The notes beneath the pieces are model-generated. The model saw nothing but the letters and a program-made list of their open reading frames with translations, did no database searches and was not told the DNA's origin. Source: Epichloe hybrida (lineage: Eukaryota; Ascomycota; Sordariomycetes; Hypocreales; Clavicipitaceae). From it: 64,000 nt of DNA. The DNA is taken from contig JAFEKR010000005.1 in NCBI GenBank assembly GCA_019022495.1, positions 3,534,001 through 3,598,000 of the forward strand. The letters are read 5' to 3'. The first letter of the stretch is position 1. The number at the start of each line of letters is the position of its first letter. Positions 11,016 through 19,975 of this stretch are shown piece by piece. The position numbers and the translations under genes are program-made.

Positions 11016-11719
11016 CTATGCGCGTCTCTACCACACCGAGGGGCGACACGGACTCGAGACTCGGACTCGAGGAAGCAGCGCGGAGAAAAGGGCCGCGAGG
11101 TTGAGTGTACAAGGAAGGCACGAGTTGGCCGAGAACATCTCGGGGCCATGGACGTTCCACTTTTCGAAAATTTCATAGATACCCCCACTAGAGTCATTGG
11201 AGTGAGTAATGAAATAAATGCTGTTTTCGTCGGAAAGATTCTAGCAATAGGTTTGATGACTTGCTCCTGCCAACTACTACCTACAAGGTATATTACAACG
11301 CCACCTGACACCTGACACCTGACACCTGACACCTGACACCTGACACCTGACGTTTGGTAATCTTGGTAATACATACCTCCCATGGAGTTCTCGCTTGATT
11401 TGCTCATTGGACGCTGGCTTGGGTAAGCTCGTCTTGTCCAAAATGGGCATCGTATCGGTTTTGGCATCTCCTTGGTGTCTTGCTACGATGCATTGTCGTC
11501 CATCTCATGGAAGCTCGGGTGGGGCCTTGACGAATCACCAGCCAGCTCTCGTCCCGCGCCATGCATGTTATGTCATCTCTTCTCAATACCCACGGACCAG
11601 CTTGTCGCGACGTGTAAACTCCTCTGATCCAAAGTCACCCACACACCCACCATCCATAATACCACAAAGTCATCTCAGGAGAAACCGTCCCAATTTGCGA
11701 CTGCATCGTCGGGGGAAGA
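11016..11719. promoter_or_regulatory. Divergent upstream region of the homeobox and CHS5 genes
   Basis: Shared 5' region of the minus-strand homeobox regulator and the plus-strand CHS5. Its main landmark is the seven-fold heptamer array listed separately. No coding sequence is evident. Confidence 0.55.
11302..11350. repeat. Tandem heptamer array, (CACCTGA)7
   Basis: Seven perfect copies of CACCTGA occupy 49 bp, about 290-335 bp upstream of the homeobox-gene start and 370 bp upstream of CHS5. Every unit contains CACCTG, an E-box type (CANNTG) hexamer. The copies are identical, which suggests recent expansion and probable length variation. Confidence 0.95.
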
Positions 11720-12998
11720 ATGCTCGTATCCCTTACCGTCGGCAAGGTAGACGCCGGCGTCACTGTCCTGCTGACGCCGGACAAGCGACTGGTTTGTTTT
11801 GCGCTGTCCCATACTTGAAATCGTCTTCGTCTTCTTTTTTTTTTTGGAATCCGCAGACCACCTAACCTCTCCACCCGTTGATTAGATCGAGTTCCCATCC
11901 ATCCTCCTCCCCCCCAACATCTCCTCCGGCAGCATCGTCGACATCGCCGTCTCGCAGAACAAAGAGAAGGAAAATGCCGAAGAGCAGAAATTCCGCGCCT
12001 TGCAAGATCGCATCTTCCATTCTTTCGGTGCCTCGGAGCCCTCGAGTCCTGCCCTCCGCTGCCGCAATGCCACACAGACGTCTGTGGTCCTCGAATGGGA
12101 TCCAATTGAGCTTGCCACGGCTGATTTGTTATCTCTGAGTCTGTACCGGAATGGCCAAAAGGCAGGCAACATCCCCCGCCCCTTGCAAATGCACAGCACC
12201 AAGATCAGCGGCTTGGCGGTCGATACTGAATACACTTTCCATCTGGTTCTGAGAACGACGGCTGGCACGCGGACGAGCGATAAGGTGACGGTTCGCACGC
12301 ACAAAATGACGGATCTCAGCGGCATCACCATCACGACGGGCATCATGCCGGCTGCTGCCAAGGAAACCCTGTCCAAGGCCGTGGAGCGCATCGGAGCCAA
12401 GATTGTGGATGGCGTGCGCATCGACACGACGCATTTCGTGACCACAGAGGGACGAGGCACAGCCTGGGAGAAGGCTGTCGAGACAAACATACCCGTGGTG
12501 CGGCCGGAATGGGTGGATGCATGTGAGAAGAATGGCCGCATCTTGGGTGTAACCAAGTTTTATTTGGACGCCATGAGGCCTGGTCCCCCTAGCGAAGACC
12601 ACATCTCCTCGCCGCCGGCTCCCGCCAAGGACGAGGCGCCTTTGGCAAACACCACCAAGCCAGGCGAAGCCACCAAGACTGGCGAAAGGGAGGACGACGA
12701 GGATGATGACAGGGACAATGACAGGGACAATGACAGGGACAATGACAAGGAGACGGATGGCGACGCTGACGACGCGCTTGAACAAAAAGCCAAGACGCGC
12801 TCACACCCAGATGACCAGAAGATGAGACTGCAGGACAAGGAGGAGCGACAGTTTGCCCTGCGTCCAAGCTCATCTAGCAAAGAAGCCGACCAAGACGACC
12901 AAGACGACCAAGACGACGACAGCGACGGCAAGAAAGACGCAGGGGTCAAGCCAGCCGGCACACCAGATGGTGCGTCGTTCCAAGAAGTCGAGTTGTAG
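11720..12998 (+). CDS. CHS5: Exomer scaffold subunit Chs5
   Basis: Chs5 is the scaffold of exomer at the trans-Golgi, needed for export of chitin synthase and other cargo to the cell surface. The exons are 11720-11791 and 11886-12998, giving 394 residues. Exon 1 encodes the short N-terminal dimerisation strand MLVSLTVGKVDAGVTVLLTP, matching yeast LLTVGKLDA. After the intron (GTTTGT..GATTAG) the protein continues IEFPSILLPPNISSGSIVDI. Next come the FN3 domain (QTSVVLEWDPIELATADLLS, KISGLAVDTEYTFHLVL) and the BRCT domain (KMTDLSGITITTG, IDTTHFVTTEGRG, IPVVRPEWVDACEKNGRILG). The tail is acidic and repetitive (DRDN repeats) and shorter than the yeast tail. The call is firm; the first exon rests on the family alignment. 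Confidence 0.95.
12708..12743 (+). repeat. Three-copy 12-bp repeat inside CHS5
   Basis: Three copies of GACAGGGACAAT encode repeated DRDN units in the acidic tail of Chs5. The array stays in frame, so it changes tail length only. Confidence 0.85.
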
Positions 12999-13300
12999 AG
13001 AGAAACTGAAAGGAGGGGTGTCGAGACGGGAGACGTGAGCTCCAAGCTCAAGCTCTATTGATAGGGGCAATGTACATGAGTCTACGGAGTATTCGTCCAA
13101 GGACCCAAAAAGCCCGAACTGAAACTGAAGCGCCTCTTCCGTTGTGCGTGATGTCGTTGACAAAAGAACACCACATCGTGCACGCATGTATATAAAAACA
13201 AAACAAAAAAAAAAACAAGAACATCCACGGCCGAACCCAGATGGGGTAAAGCAGCAGTTGGCCGCAGTTGGCCGCAGTTGGCCCCATCCTTCCCCATCCC
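12999..13300. other. Convergent 3' region of CHS5 and the SDR gene
   Basis: Holds both 3' ends, an A-rich run near 13200-13216, a TACGGAGTA 9-mer (13083-13091) and three tandem copies of CAGTTGGCCG (about 13255-13284). No gene is seen. Confidence 0.6.
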
Positions 13301-14137
13301 TCACGGCGGAACCACGTCGCCCTTCCAATCCAAACACTTGCCCCGATGACGCACGTCCAGGCCCTCGACGACGGCCGCCATCCTCCCGACGGCGTATTCC
13401 GGCCCAAACAGCTTCCCCTCGGGCACGCTCCCCCAGAACGACCTGCTGAAATCCGTCTTGACCGTCCCGGGATGGTAGGCCACGGCCAGGGCCTTGTCGC
13501 CGCTCCTGGCCGCGAGCATCAGGTCCAGGGTCCGGGCCACGCTGTTCACGGCGGCCTTGCTGGCGCGGTACGAGAACCAGCCGCCCGACCGGTTGTCGGT
13601 GACGGACCCCACCCTCGCCGACATGAAGACCCACGTCGCGTGCCTCGCCAGGTGGTGGTGGTGGTAATAATAATGGTCCTCCATCTCGGTCGACCTCCGG
13701 GGGAGGAACTCGGCAAAGTGCTTGGCCAGCAGGAGGGGCCCCGCGCAGTTCACCTGGAACATGGCCATGCTCGCGCGGGCGTCGATCTGCGAGGGGCTCC
13801 TCTCGGGCGTCAGCACGCCCGGCATGGCGCACGAGAGGTGCAGGTGGTGGCTCCGGGGGGGGAACAGCTCCCTCGCGCGGCGGGAGGCCGCCTCGATGGA
13901 CTGCTCGTCCGTCACGTCCACGCGGACGACGTGCAGTCTCCGCGAGACGTCGTCGTCGTCGTCGTCGTCGTCGCCCTGCTGCGGCTGCGAAAGGATGGCC
14001 TTCTTGGCCGACGCCACGTCTGCCTGGCGCGTCGTCGCGAGGATGGGCAGGCTCGTCGTTTGGAGAAGATGGCGCGTGAGGTGGAGGCCTATGCCGCGGC
14101 TGGACGGGCAGATGAAAATCCAGGGCTGCGAGGGCAT
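13301..14137 (-). CDS. Short-chain dehydrogenase/reductase (SDR) family protein
   Basis: A single open frame of 278 residues has the SDR Rossmann fold. The N-terminal cofactor motif reads CPSSRGIG in place of the usual TGxxxGIG, a variation I note but cannot interpret. A central Asp supports an adenine-pocket role (VVRVDVTDEQSIEAA). The catalytic Ser lies in VFMSARVGS and the Tyr/Lys pair in SYRASKAAVNSVARTLDLML. The segment VAYHPGTVKTDFSR is the typical post-catalytic PG motif. The protein resembles the short C-factor-like subgroup; substrate and cofactor preference cannot be read from sequence. Two low-complexity inserts are odd: about eight Asp encoded by a (GTC)n tract on the plus strand, and a His/Tyr-rich patch encoded by a (GGT)n tract. 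Confidence 0.87.
   Translation of the reverse strand: MPSQPWIFICPSSRGIGLHLTRHLLQTTSLPILATTRQADVASAKKAILSQPQQGDDDDDDDDVSRRLHVVRVDVTDEQSIEAASRRARELFPPRSHHLHLSCAMPGVLTPERSPSQIDARASMAMFQVNCAGPLLLAKHFAEFLPRRSTEMEDHYYYHHHHLARHATWVFMSARVGSVTDNRSGGWFSYRASKAAVNSVARTLDLMLAARSGDKALAVAYHPGTVKTDFSRSFWGSVPEGKLFGPEYAVGRMAAVVEGLDVRHRGKCLDWKGDVVPP
13948..13973. repeat. (CGT)n trinucleotide microsatellite, coding poly-Asp
   Basis: About eight to nine perfect trinucleotide units lie within the SDR gene, read on the minus strand as a run of GAC/GAT aspartate codons. It is probably a length-variable loop in the enzyme. Confidence 0.9.
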
Positions 14138-14743
14138 ACTGATTTCTTTGGCGACGAGTTCCCAGAATAAACTTCAAATTTTTAAATCCAAAAATCCCCC
14201 TCCCCTCCCCTCCCTTCCCCATGCATGAATTATGAGTGGACGGGTGCTTTGGCGCTGCGACGCGTGGGCGGAGATGCGTCATTGACTTTTGATCAAGTCT
14301 GGTTGGTTGGTTGGTTGGTTGGTTGGGGCACGGGTCGAGTCTCTCAAAGAGTTGGAGACGTATTATTAAAGCAGTGACGTCTGCGGATAAGTCCAGCATG
14401 TTAATAATACAAGCGTGCAGGCCATTCCAGCAATGATTGTTCCTTGCGACCTTGTGCGAGTCTCGAGGGAAGGTAATGCCGCACTAGTATGTCAGAATCG
14501 AGGGAGAGAAGGAACCGATTTGCTGGATATCCCCTTTTCCGCTGTTTCCCACTACACTCAGATATGTCACACTCCTTTTTTTTTTTTTTTTTTTTTGTTA
14601 TACGACCCATTGGTCATGAAATTGGCCCTGAAATTGTGTTCAGAAATCCCCTCGTTTTTTACAAAAAGAAAAAAAAGCGCTTTGCGTGCCTGCGTCTCCA
14701 ACTTCGCTCAGCCTTCCCTTCCCCCCTTCCCACACCAACCACA
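14138..14743. other. Intergenic region with microsatellites
   Basis: Holds a (GGTT)6 microsatellite at 14301-14326 and a 21-base T run at about 14576-14596. It lies between the SDR start and the stop of the next minus-strand gene. No coding feature is seen. Confidence 0.6.
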
Positions 14744-17038
14744 TTAAAACTGTTCGTTCGTCACCACCGGCGACTGCGTTGTCATACCTTGCCAGCGCCT
14801 CGAATCCCCCGCAAGTTCTCTCATCAGAGGCTCAATGGTTCCAAATCCGCTGGCGTCGTCACTCCTGCTGACGCTATCGCTCCAAGCATCATCGCTGTGC
14901 CTTTCTCCTGCCAGCTTCTCCAGCAGCCTGCCTTGTGATAGGCTTGATCTTCTTGTTAGTTTCCTCTTCTGCATGTCCCAACTCGCGCGTCCCGCACCGG
15001 CCGGTGTTTCACCGTCGGAAGCCCAATCCCTCATGCCTCCCAGGGGCTGGTTGTGAGCTGCGGCCAAGGTTCTATTCATGTTGTCCAAAACAGGAACGAG
15101 AGCCTGCAGCCACACGTCGCCGTTCCTTTCCAGCCTGCGCAGACGCCGCTCCATATCTCGGAGACGATCTTCTCTATATGCTTCGTACAGCCGCAGCGCC
15201 TCCTTGTCTGCCTGCGGAACTACACCGTCTTCGTGCGTTACTTCGCCAGAGGCTAGTTGCTGCGCCGTTGCTTTGGCCACATTCATGCCCTCACGTGCTT
15301 TTCTTTCTTGGACCCTAGTGGCCTTCCGTTCCCGTCGACGCGTCAGTAAAGTCCGGTCCGATGCCGTCTGTCTTTGCGGCGGCGACCCGTTCGGCGACGT
15401 TGGAGGTGTCGGCATGGTCGGCTCGCTCACAGTTATCCATTGTACTGGGGACTCGGCCTGCTTTTGAGCACAGGATACTGACGGCCCTGTCTCCAAGCCC
15501 GGAGGCATTTCGGGATGGGGAGTAGCTGTTGGCTTCATGTCCATCACTACCATGAGATTGCTAAGTTTCAGGGTTGATCCCAATTGTGTCCTGGCCGATT
15601 CCAGCCCCTCTCCTGCCAGAGTTGATGCATGTGTCGTTGAAGCCTGTTGGGCTGTCTCACGCCCAACTTTTATAGGCTCATGTTGTTCCTTCGCTTGGGT
15701 ATGCCGCATGGCCTCTATGTCCCTTCGTTTTTTCTCCCTCACAATATCCTTCCTGCTTCTCGTTGAGCTGGGCGTTGGAGGACAAGAGTCGCCCTTTTTG
15801 TTTTCCGTAGAGGCCGTTGGATTGCAATTATGGCTGCCATTTTGGTTCGAGACTGGACGGATATCTTGACTGTACAGTGAGCTGGACGTGTCTGACCTTT
15901 GATGGCCGAGTTGATTAGCCTTGCCCTCCACCTCGTTGTTATTTGTGGCCATGTCTTGCCGCTCAACGTCGTGGGAGTCTGAAAAGTAGCGGCCTCGTGA
16001 AACTATGGGCACGGGTACATTGGGCAGTGGCTTTTTATGCTGCATCACGCCATCAATGGAAGGCGGGTTTCTGTCTCTTGCAGCGCGGCCGGCAACCATG
16101 CTTGAAGCACGAGCAGGATAGGTAGCTCGTTGAAAAAGTTGCGGATCTTGCTTGGCTTGAACTTTCCCCTCGCCTCCTGATGGAGCTCGAGGAATGTGCC
16201 AGGGCGCGGAGCTATCGTCCAACAGCGGTGTATCGAATCTTGTCGGGAGTACGCCAATGTAGTCGTGAGGCGGGCTGCCCGCGATACTGTTAGGCTTGTG
16301 AGGTGGCAGTGGAGGGGGCCTCAGCCCGTGAGAATTTGCGTACGGAGAACGGCATGTCGATGCTGTTGACCCATGGTCCGCCTCATGTACCTCTGTAACA
16401 GGCCGTAAGACAGTGACGACGCCCTTTTCGTTCTTGTAGGTCCGAATCGATTCCTTACTGGGCGTGCCCACCCGCATATCGTGATTGAAGACAGGATATT
16501 GCGACCTCATGTCTTCGCCAAACGGAGTGGCTTCCCAGGGAATAGAAATAGAAATATGTCTGTGCCCGCCGATAGTTACACCAGCTACTGCAGAATCTGG
16601 AAGTCGAATTCGCTGTGGCTCTCTCGGCATCGACTTGCTTCTTTTCGCCATGCTCTTGATCTTGGACCATCGGCCACGGTTGTCATCTTCCTCTCCCTCA
16701 TATGGTATTGACATGAAATTGTCCGGAGGAGGGGGATGGTGCTTCAAGAAGTCTACCAGAGCGGCCACATCATCTCTCGCCTGGCGAGCACTGATCTTAT
16801 CCCCTGGCATCATTGTGTCATGCAAGTCCCCGGCATAGAGATTAGTGTGGATACTCTGAAGCTGCGAGCTGGGTTGAGGATGCGCCCACGTCCTTTCGAT
16901 AAGTTGAGGCTCATGCACACCTGCGTGGCTCCGACGATGGAGTGGAAAAGGATGAGAGCCTAGTGGTGATAAGGATGGAGCGGCGTCATCGAACGATGAC
17001 CCCGTATGTCTCCCACTCGGGGGTAATGAACGAGCCAT
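14744..17038 (-). CDS. Large, mostly disordered protein of unknown function
   Basis: A single open frame of 764 residues. Most of it is low-complexity, rich in Ser, Pro, Arg and Thr. Better conserved-looking islands are at about residues 75-115 (KISARQARDDVAALVDFLKH and FMSIPYEGEE), a basic patch (WSKIKSMAKRSKSMPREPQR) followed by RIRLPDSAVAGVTIGGHRHI, and SYPVFNHDMRVGTPSKESIR-like text before KNEKGVVTVLRPV. Near the C-terminus a charged helix (RLYEAYREDRLRDMERRLRR) is likely a coiled coil, followed by a Trp/Leu-rich segment. There is no signal peptide or membrane segment. I recognise no named domain. The length of the frame and the organised C-terminus support it as a real gene, possibly a cortical or signalling scaffold, which is inference only. 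Confidence 0.8.
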   Translation of the reverse strand: MARSLPPSGRHTGSSFDDAAPSLSPLGSHPFPLHRRSHAGVHEPQLIERTWAHPQPSSQLQSIHTNLYAGDLHDTMMPGDKISARQARDDVAALVDFLKHHPPPPDNFMSIPYEGEEDDNRGRWSKIKSMAKRSKSMPREPQRIRLPDSAVAGVTIGGHRHISISIPWEATPFGEDMRSQYPVFNHDMRVGTPSKESIRTYKNEKGVVTVLRPVTEVHEADHGSTASTCRSPYANSHGLRPPPLPPHKPNSIAGSPPHDYIGVLPTRFDTPLLDDSSAPWHIPRAPSGGEGKVQAKQDPQLFQRATYPARASSMVAGRAARDRNPPSIDGVMQHKKPLPNVPVPIVSRGRYFSDSHDVERQDMATNNNEVEGKANQLGHQRSDTSSSLYSQDIRPVSNQNGSHNCNPTASTENKKGDSCPPTPSSTRSRKDIVREKKRRDIEAMRHTQAKEQHEPIKVGRETAQQASTTHASTLAGEGLESARTQLGSTLKLSNLMVVMDMKPTATPHPEMPPGLETGPSVSCAQKQAESPVQWITVSEPTMPTPPTSPNGSPPQRQTASDRTLLTRRRERKATRVQERKAREGMNVAKATAQQLASGEVTHEDGVVPQADKEALRLYEAYREDRLRDMERRLRRLERNGDVWLQALVPVLDNMNRTLAAAHNQPLGGMRDWASDGETPAGAGRASWDMQKRKLTRRSSLSQGRLLEKLAGERHSDDAWSDSVSRSDDASGFGTIEPLMRELAGDSRRWQGMTTQSPVVTNEQF

Positions 17039-19975
17039 GGCGTGCCACCCTCTATTGGTACGAGAAGGAAATATTCGTCAATAGTGAACTCTTTCCCGCG
17101 CCAAGTCCAAGCCCACCATGACATGCACGTACCTGGAAGACGGTCAATGCTGTCCAGAACCTAGCAACGAGCGACTTTCGAGACAACCATATGCGCATAT
17201 GCGCACCCGTCTGCTCTGCAGCTCCGGTCCCAGAGTTGTCTCACTGGGGTGAGTCACCACACACCAGCAAACCAAGCGATTGGTTCTGAATCCAATGCAG
17301 GGTTCTTGGTCCCGGGGCGAATAAACGGGTTTGCGACAAGAAAGAATAGAGGATACGTACATGTAGCAAGGCTGGCGGTCTTAGTATGAGAAACCCAACG
17401 AACTGTCAAGCAATGCCGAAGTCGTAGGTGACGAGAACCTCTCGGATGTCTGCCGAAAGGAGAAGGAAAAGCCAGCTACCGAAGAACTCTCATACCAGTG
17501 TATCAATGTAACAGAACAAGAAAGCGAGTACTTCGTATGTGCTGATATGAAAGGAGAGGTAATTTCAGACACGAGAAATAAGAAAAAATGACGAGCCGCT
17601 GGTGAAGAAATGGCGGCTTGGCTTGACCGGAAAAGTCGGGAGTGATCGGCAAGCCTGAATGCTCTACATAGAACAACCCGCGAGCTACATGAGGATGGCA
17701 ACGGAGCACTCCGTAAAGGCTCGGAAATTGATTCGTGTTGAAAAAAAGATGCCAACAGCTATGTAGTATTCTGCCCAATTCTGGGGTTCTAGCTGTATCG
17801 GGACGAAACCAATCAACGAGGGATATTGTTGTGTTCGACAAGGGTGGCACGGTGGGTTGAGTTGATGTGGCTGGAGACCAGCAAATCCCGAATCGCAAAA
17901 ACCAGTTGTTGGTGCTAAACAGCAGTGGGCTGATGAGCCGGTTCATTGAAATTGAATCATATGTATGGGCGCCAGGGGTTTGAGCAAGGCTGGTCTGCGC
18001 CTCCCATGTTCTGTTTCGACACTTTTGACTCCCCTGCTTCGAGCAGGCACAGACAGACATTTGTACATATGTAGAGAATCGGGGACAGTCCGGTGGAGTT
18101 AGTTCATCTGATGGCCTAGCGGGCTAGCTAGAAGAATAAAACGGCCAAATTTCCTCATGGCAAAAAATCAACGGAGTCGTTTGCCTTTGACTGTCCTTCG
18201 TAACCCAACCCGCGCCATGGCGGACCGTTGTTACACCTCTGGCCCGAGCAGCAGATGAAATGTACATGTGTATTCGACGGCGGCATTGCTTTTGGAGGCT
18301 CTGCGATCTGCGAGAAAAAAGAAACTCCTGGTCCTAGCGTGACGACCAACTCCCAGCCCGGAGCAGGGAGCAGGGATTGGGTGATTGAGAAGATGATGGA
18401 GGTCGACCAGTGCCGCGGCCCACTTGAGGCTGACGAATAGAGAGGCGCACGATGGCAGGCAGATGGCTTTTCCGTGATCCGCAATCCCTACGATGCCCGC
18501 ATCCGAGTGAGTACATACTCTGTAATATGTCCATGTGACATGTGACGTTGAGAAAGAAGTTGAGGGTGGTGTGCCGTACCAGTGTGTACGGAACATTACA
18601 GCCCGAGTAACCGGCGACGCGGTTTGAAGTCCATTTCGTCCGTGCGGTAATAGCTCACCATCTGGTGCGCGTGTCTGATGTTTGTGTCTGGTCCATTCGG
18701 TCGGTCAATGCAAGCAATTCACAATGCAATGCAAGTGACGACGACGACAAGACGATTGTAGAATAACATGGAAGAGTTTTAATGTGGCGTGCTTGCTCCA
18801 GTCACATGCAGCCAAGCCCGGATCATAAGTGGGGCAATTCACAGTGACCAGACTCCCTGCTTGTCCGTAGACCCAAGGAAAAATTTCGCTTGCACAGCCC
18901 AGCCCTAGCTACGGATTACTCCATTTGCCCCCTTTTTGTTCTACTGCATGTTTAGGTGTTGCTTGGAGCGGACCCACCCTGGAGTCCCGGTGTTTCGATG
19001 GTTCGATGCTCGGACCAGCGCTTACGGAGTACATGTACATGTACGTACAGTCTAACCCCTGAATGATTTTACACTCGTGACAAGCCCCACGCGGGGCAGT
19101 TGCTATCAGCTGTGAGTGGCTATAGTGAGTGGAGCTGCTAGCGATTTTATAGGGGTATAAAGATACTAAATAATCCTAGTAAAAACACCTAATATGTGGT
19201 GCCTTTTACCCCACCTAGTAAGATATCATTGGCCTGCTACCCCTGGTCATGTACCTCGTGTAAAATCATACAGGGGTTAGACTGTATGTATGTAATACAG
19301 GCAGAGACGAACTACCGAGTGCCAGCTCGGTTGAAGCGAAGCCGGACGTCCCAAGACCCATGACGAGCAGTCCGCCGAATGCGCGAATGCACGCCTGCAT
19401 GCACGCATGCACGCATCTCATTTCTCATCTCAGATCTTTCTCCAAAGGGACTGGGGTCCCTGTCTGATGTGGAGTAGGCGTTTCCCCCCCGAATGGGTTT
19501 CCCGCTGAGGCAGGAGAGCAATTACGGAGTCTAGATACGCCCGTATGTACATATGTATGTGTATGTACGTACGTCTTGCTCGGTATATAGCCCATTATAA
19601 TATAGGTCACTTGGTGATCTCGAGGATGCCTTGCTAAGCCTAGTTGCTGCCATGTCATACGAAGCTTGGATGCGGGCTGGCTGACCTTGCCACTATCGTG
19701 AACCTTCACAATCTATTCTACGGCCTTGAAAAAATATAAAAATAAAAAGAATATATCACCGAACTTGTTTCACCAAGCAACCCTATGGGTGAAGGACTAC
19801 TACACTATGTGCATAGCCTAAAGAACGCCTGGTAAATGCATCCAACCGTCTACTGGGTAGAACGCCATCGCAATGCTGATACGTCGACTAACCGCGAATT
19901 CCAAAGGGGGGGGGGGGCGCTGAACGAGAATTGTAGACTTGTGCAAATCTTTTCCTTCCATGGCCTGCTACAGCT
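17039..19975. other. Gene-poor intergenic region containing a MITE
   Basis: A gene-free stretch of 2.9 kb. Left of 18.1 kb it is probably promoter and leader of the 764-residue protein gene. The open frames at 17.4-18.6 kb have random composition and no domain. The MITE at 19048-19284 is listed separately. A 12-base G run is at 19906-19917. Short TACGTA/ACATGT palindromic stretches surround the MITE. Confidence 0.55.
19048..19284. mobile_element. MITE copy 1, Tc1/mariner-like ends, 237 bp
   Basis: The element starts CAGTCTAACCCCTG and ends with the inverted CAGGGGTTAGACTG, with TA on both sides as target duplication. The inverted repeats continue inward (ATGATTTTACAC against GTGTAAAATCAT), about 28 bp in all with one mismatch. 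The interior has no open frame and includes a small palindrome, GCCCCACGCGGGGC. A diverged second copy lies at 49855-50102. CAGT..ACTG ends with a TA duplication are typical of Tc1/mariner superfamily elements, so this is a non-autonomous element that would need a transposase encoded elsewhere. Confidence 0.9.

Noticed and set aside
12870..14399. A 509-codon open frame on the minus strand
   Set aside because: It overlaps the SDR gene in another frame of the same strand and its translation is an Arg/Ala/Pro-rich shadow of a GC-rich gene. The SDR frame has real motifs; this one has none.
17503..18060. A 185-codon minus-strand frame in the gene-poor region
   Set aside because: Composition is random, it overlaps another frame of similar length, and no domain or start context is visible. 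It is more likely leader or promoter DNA.
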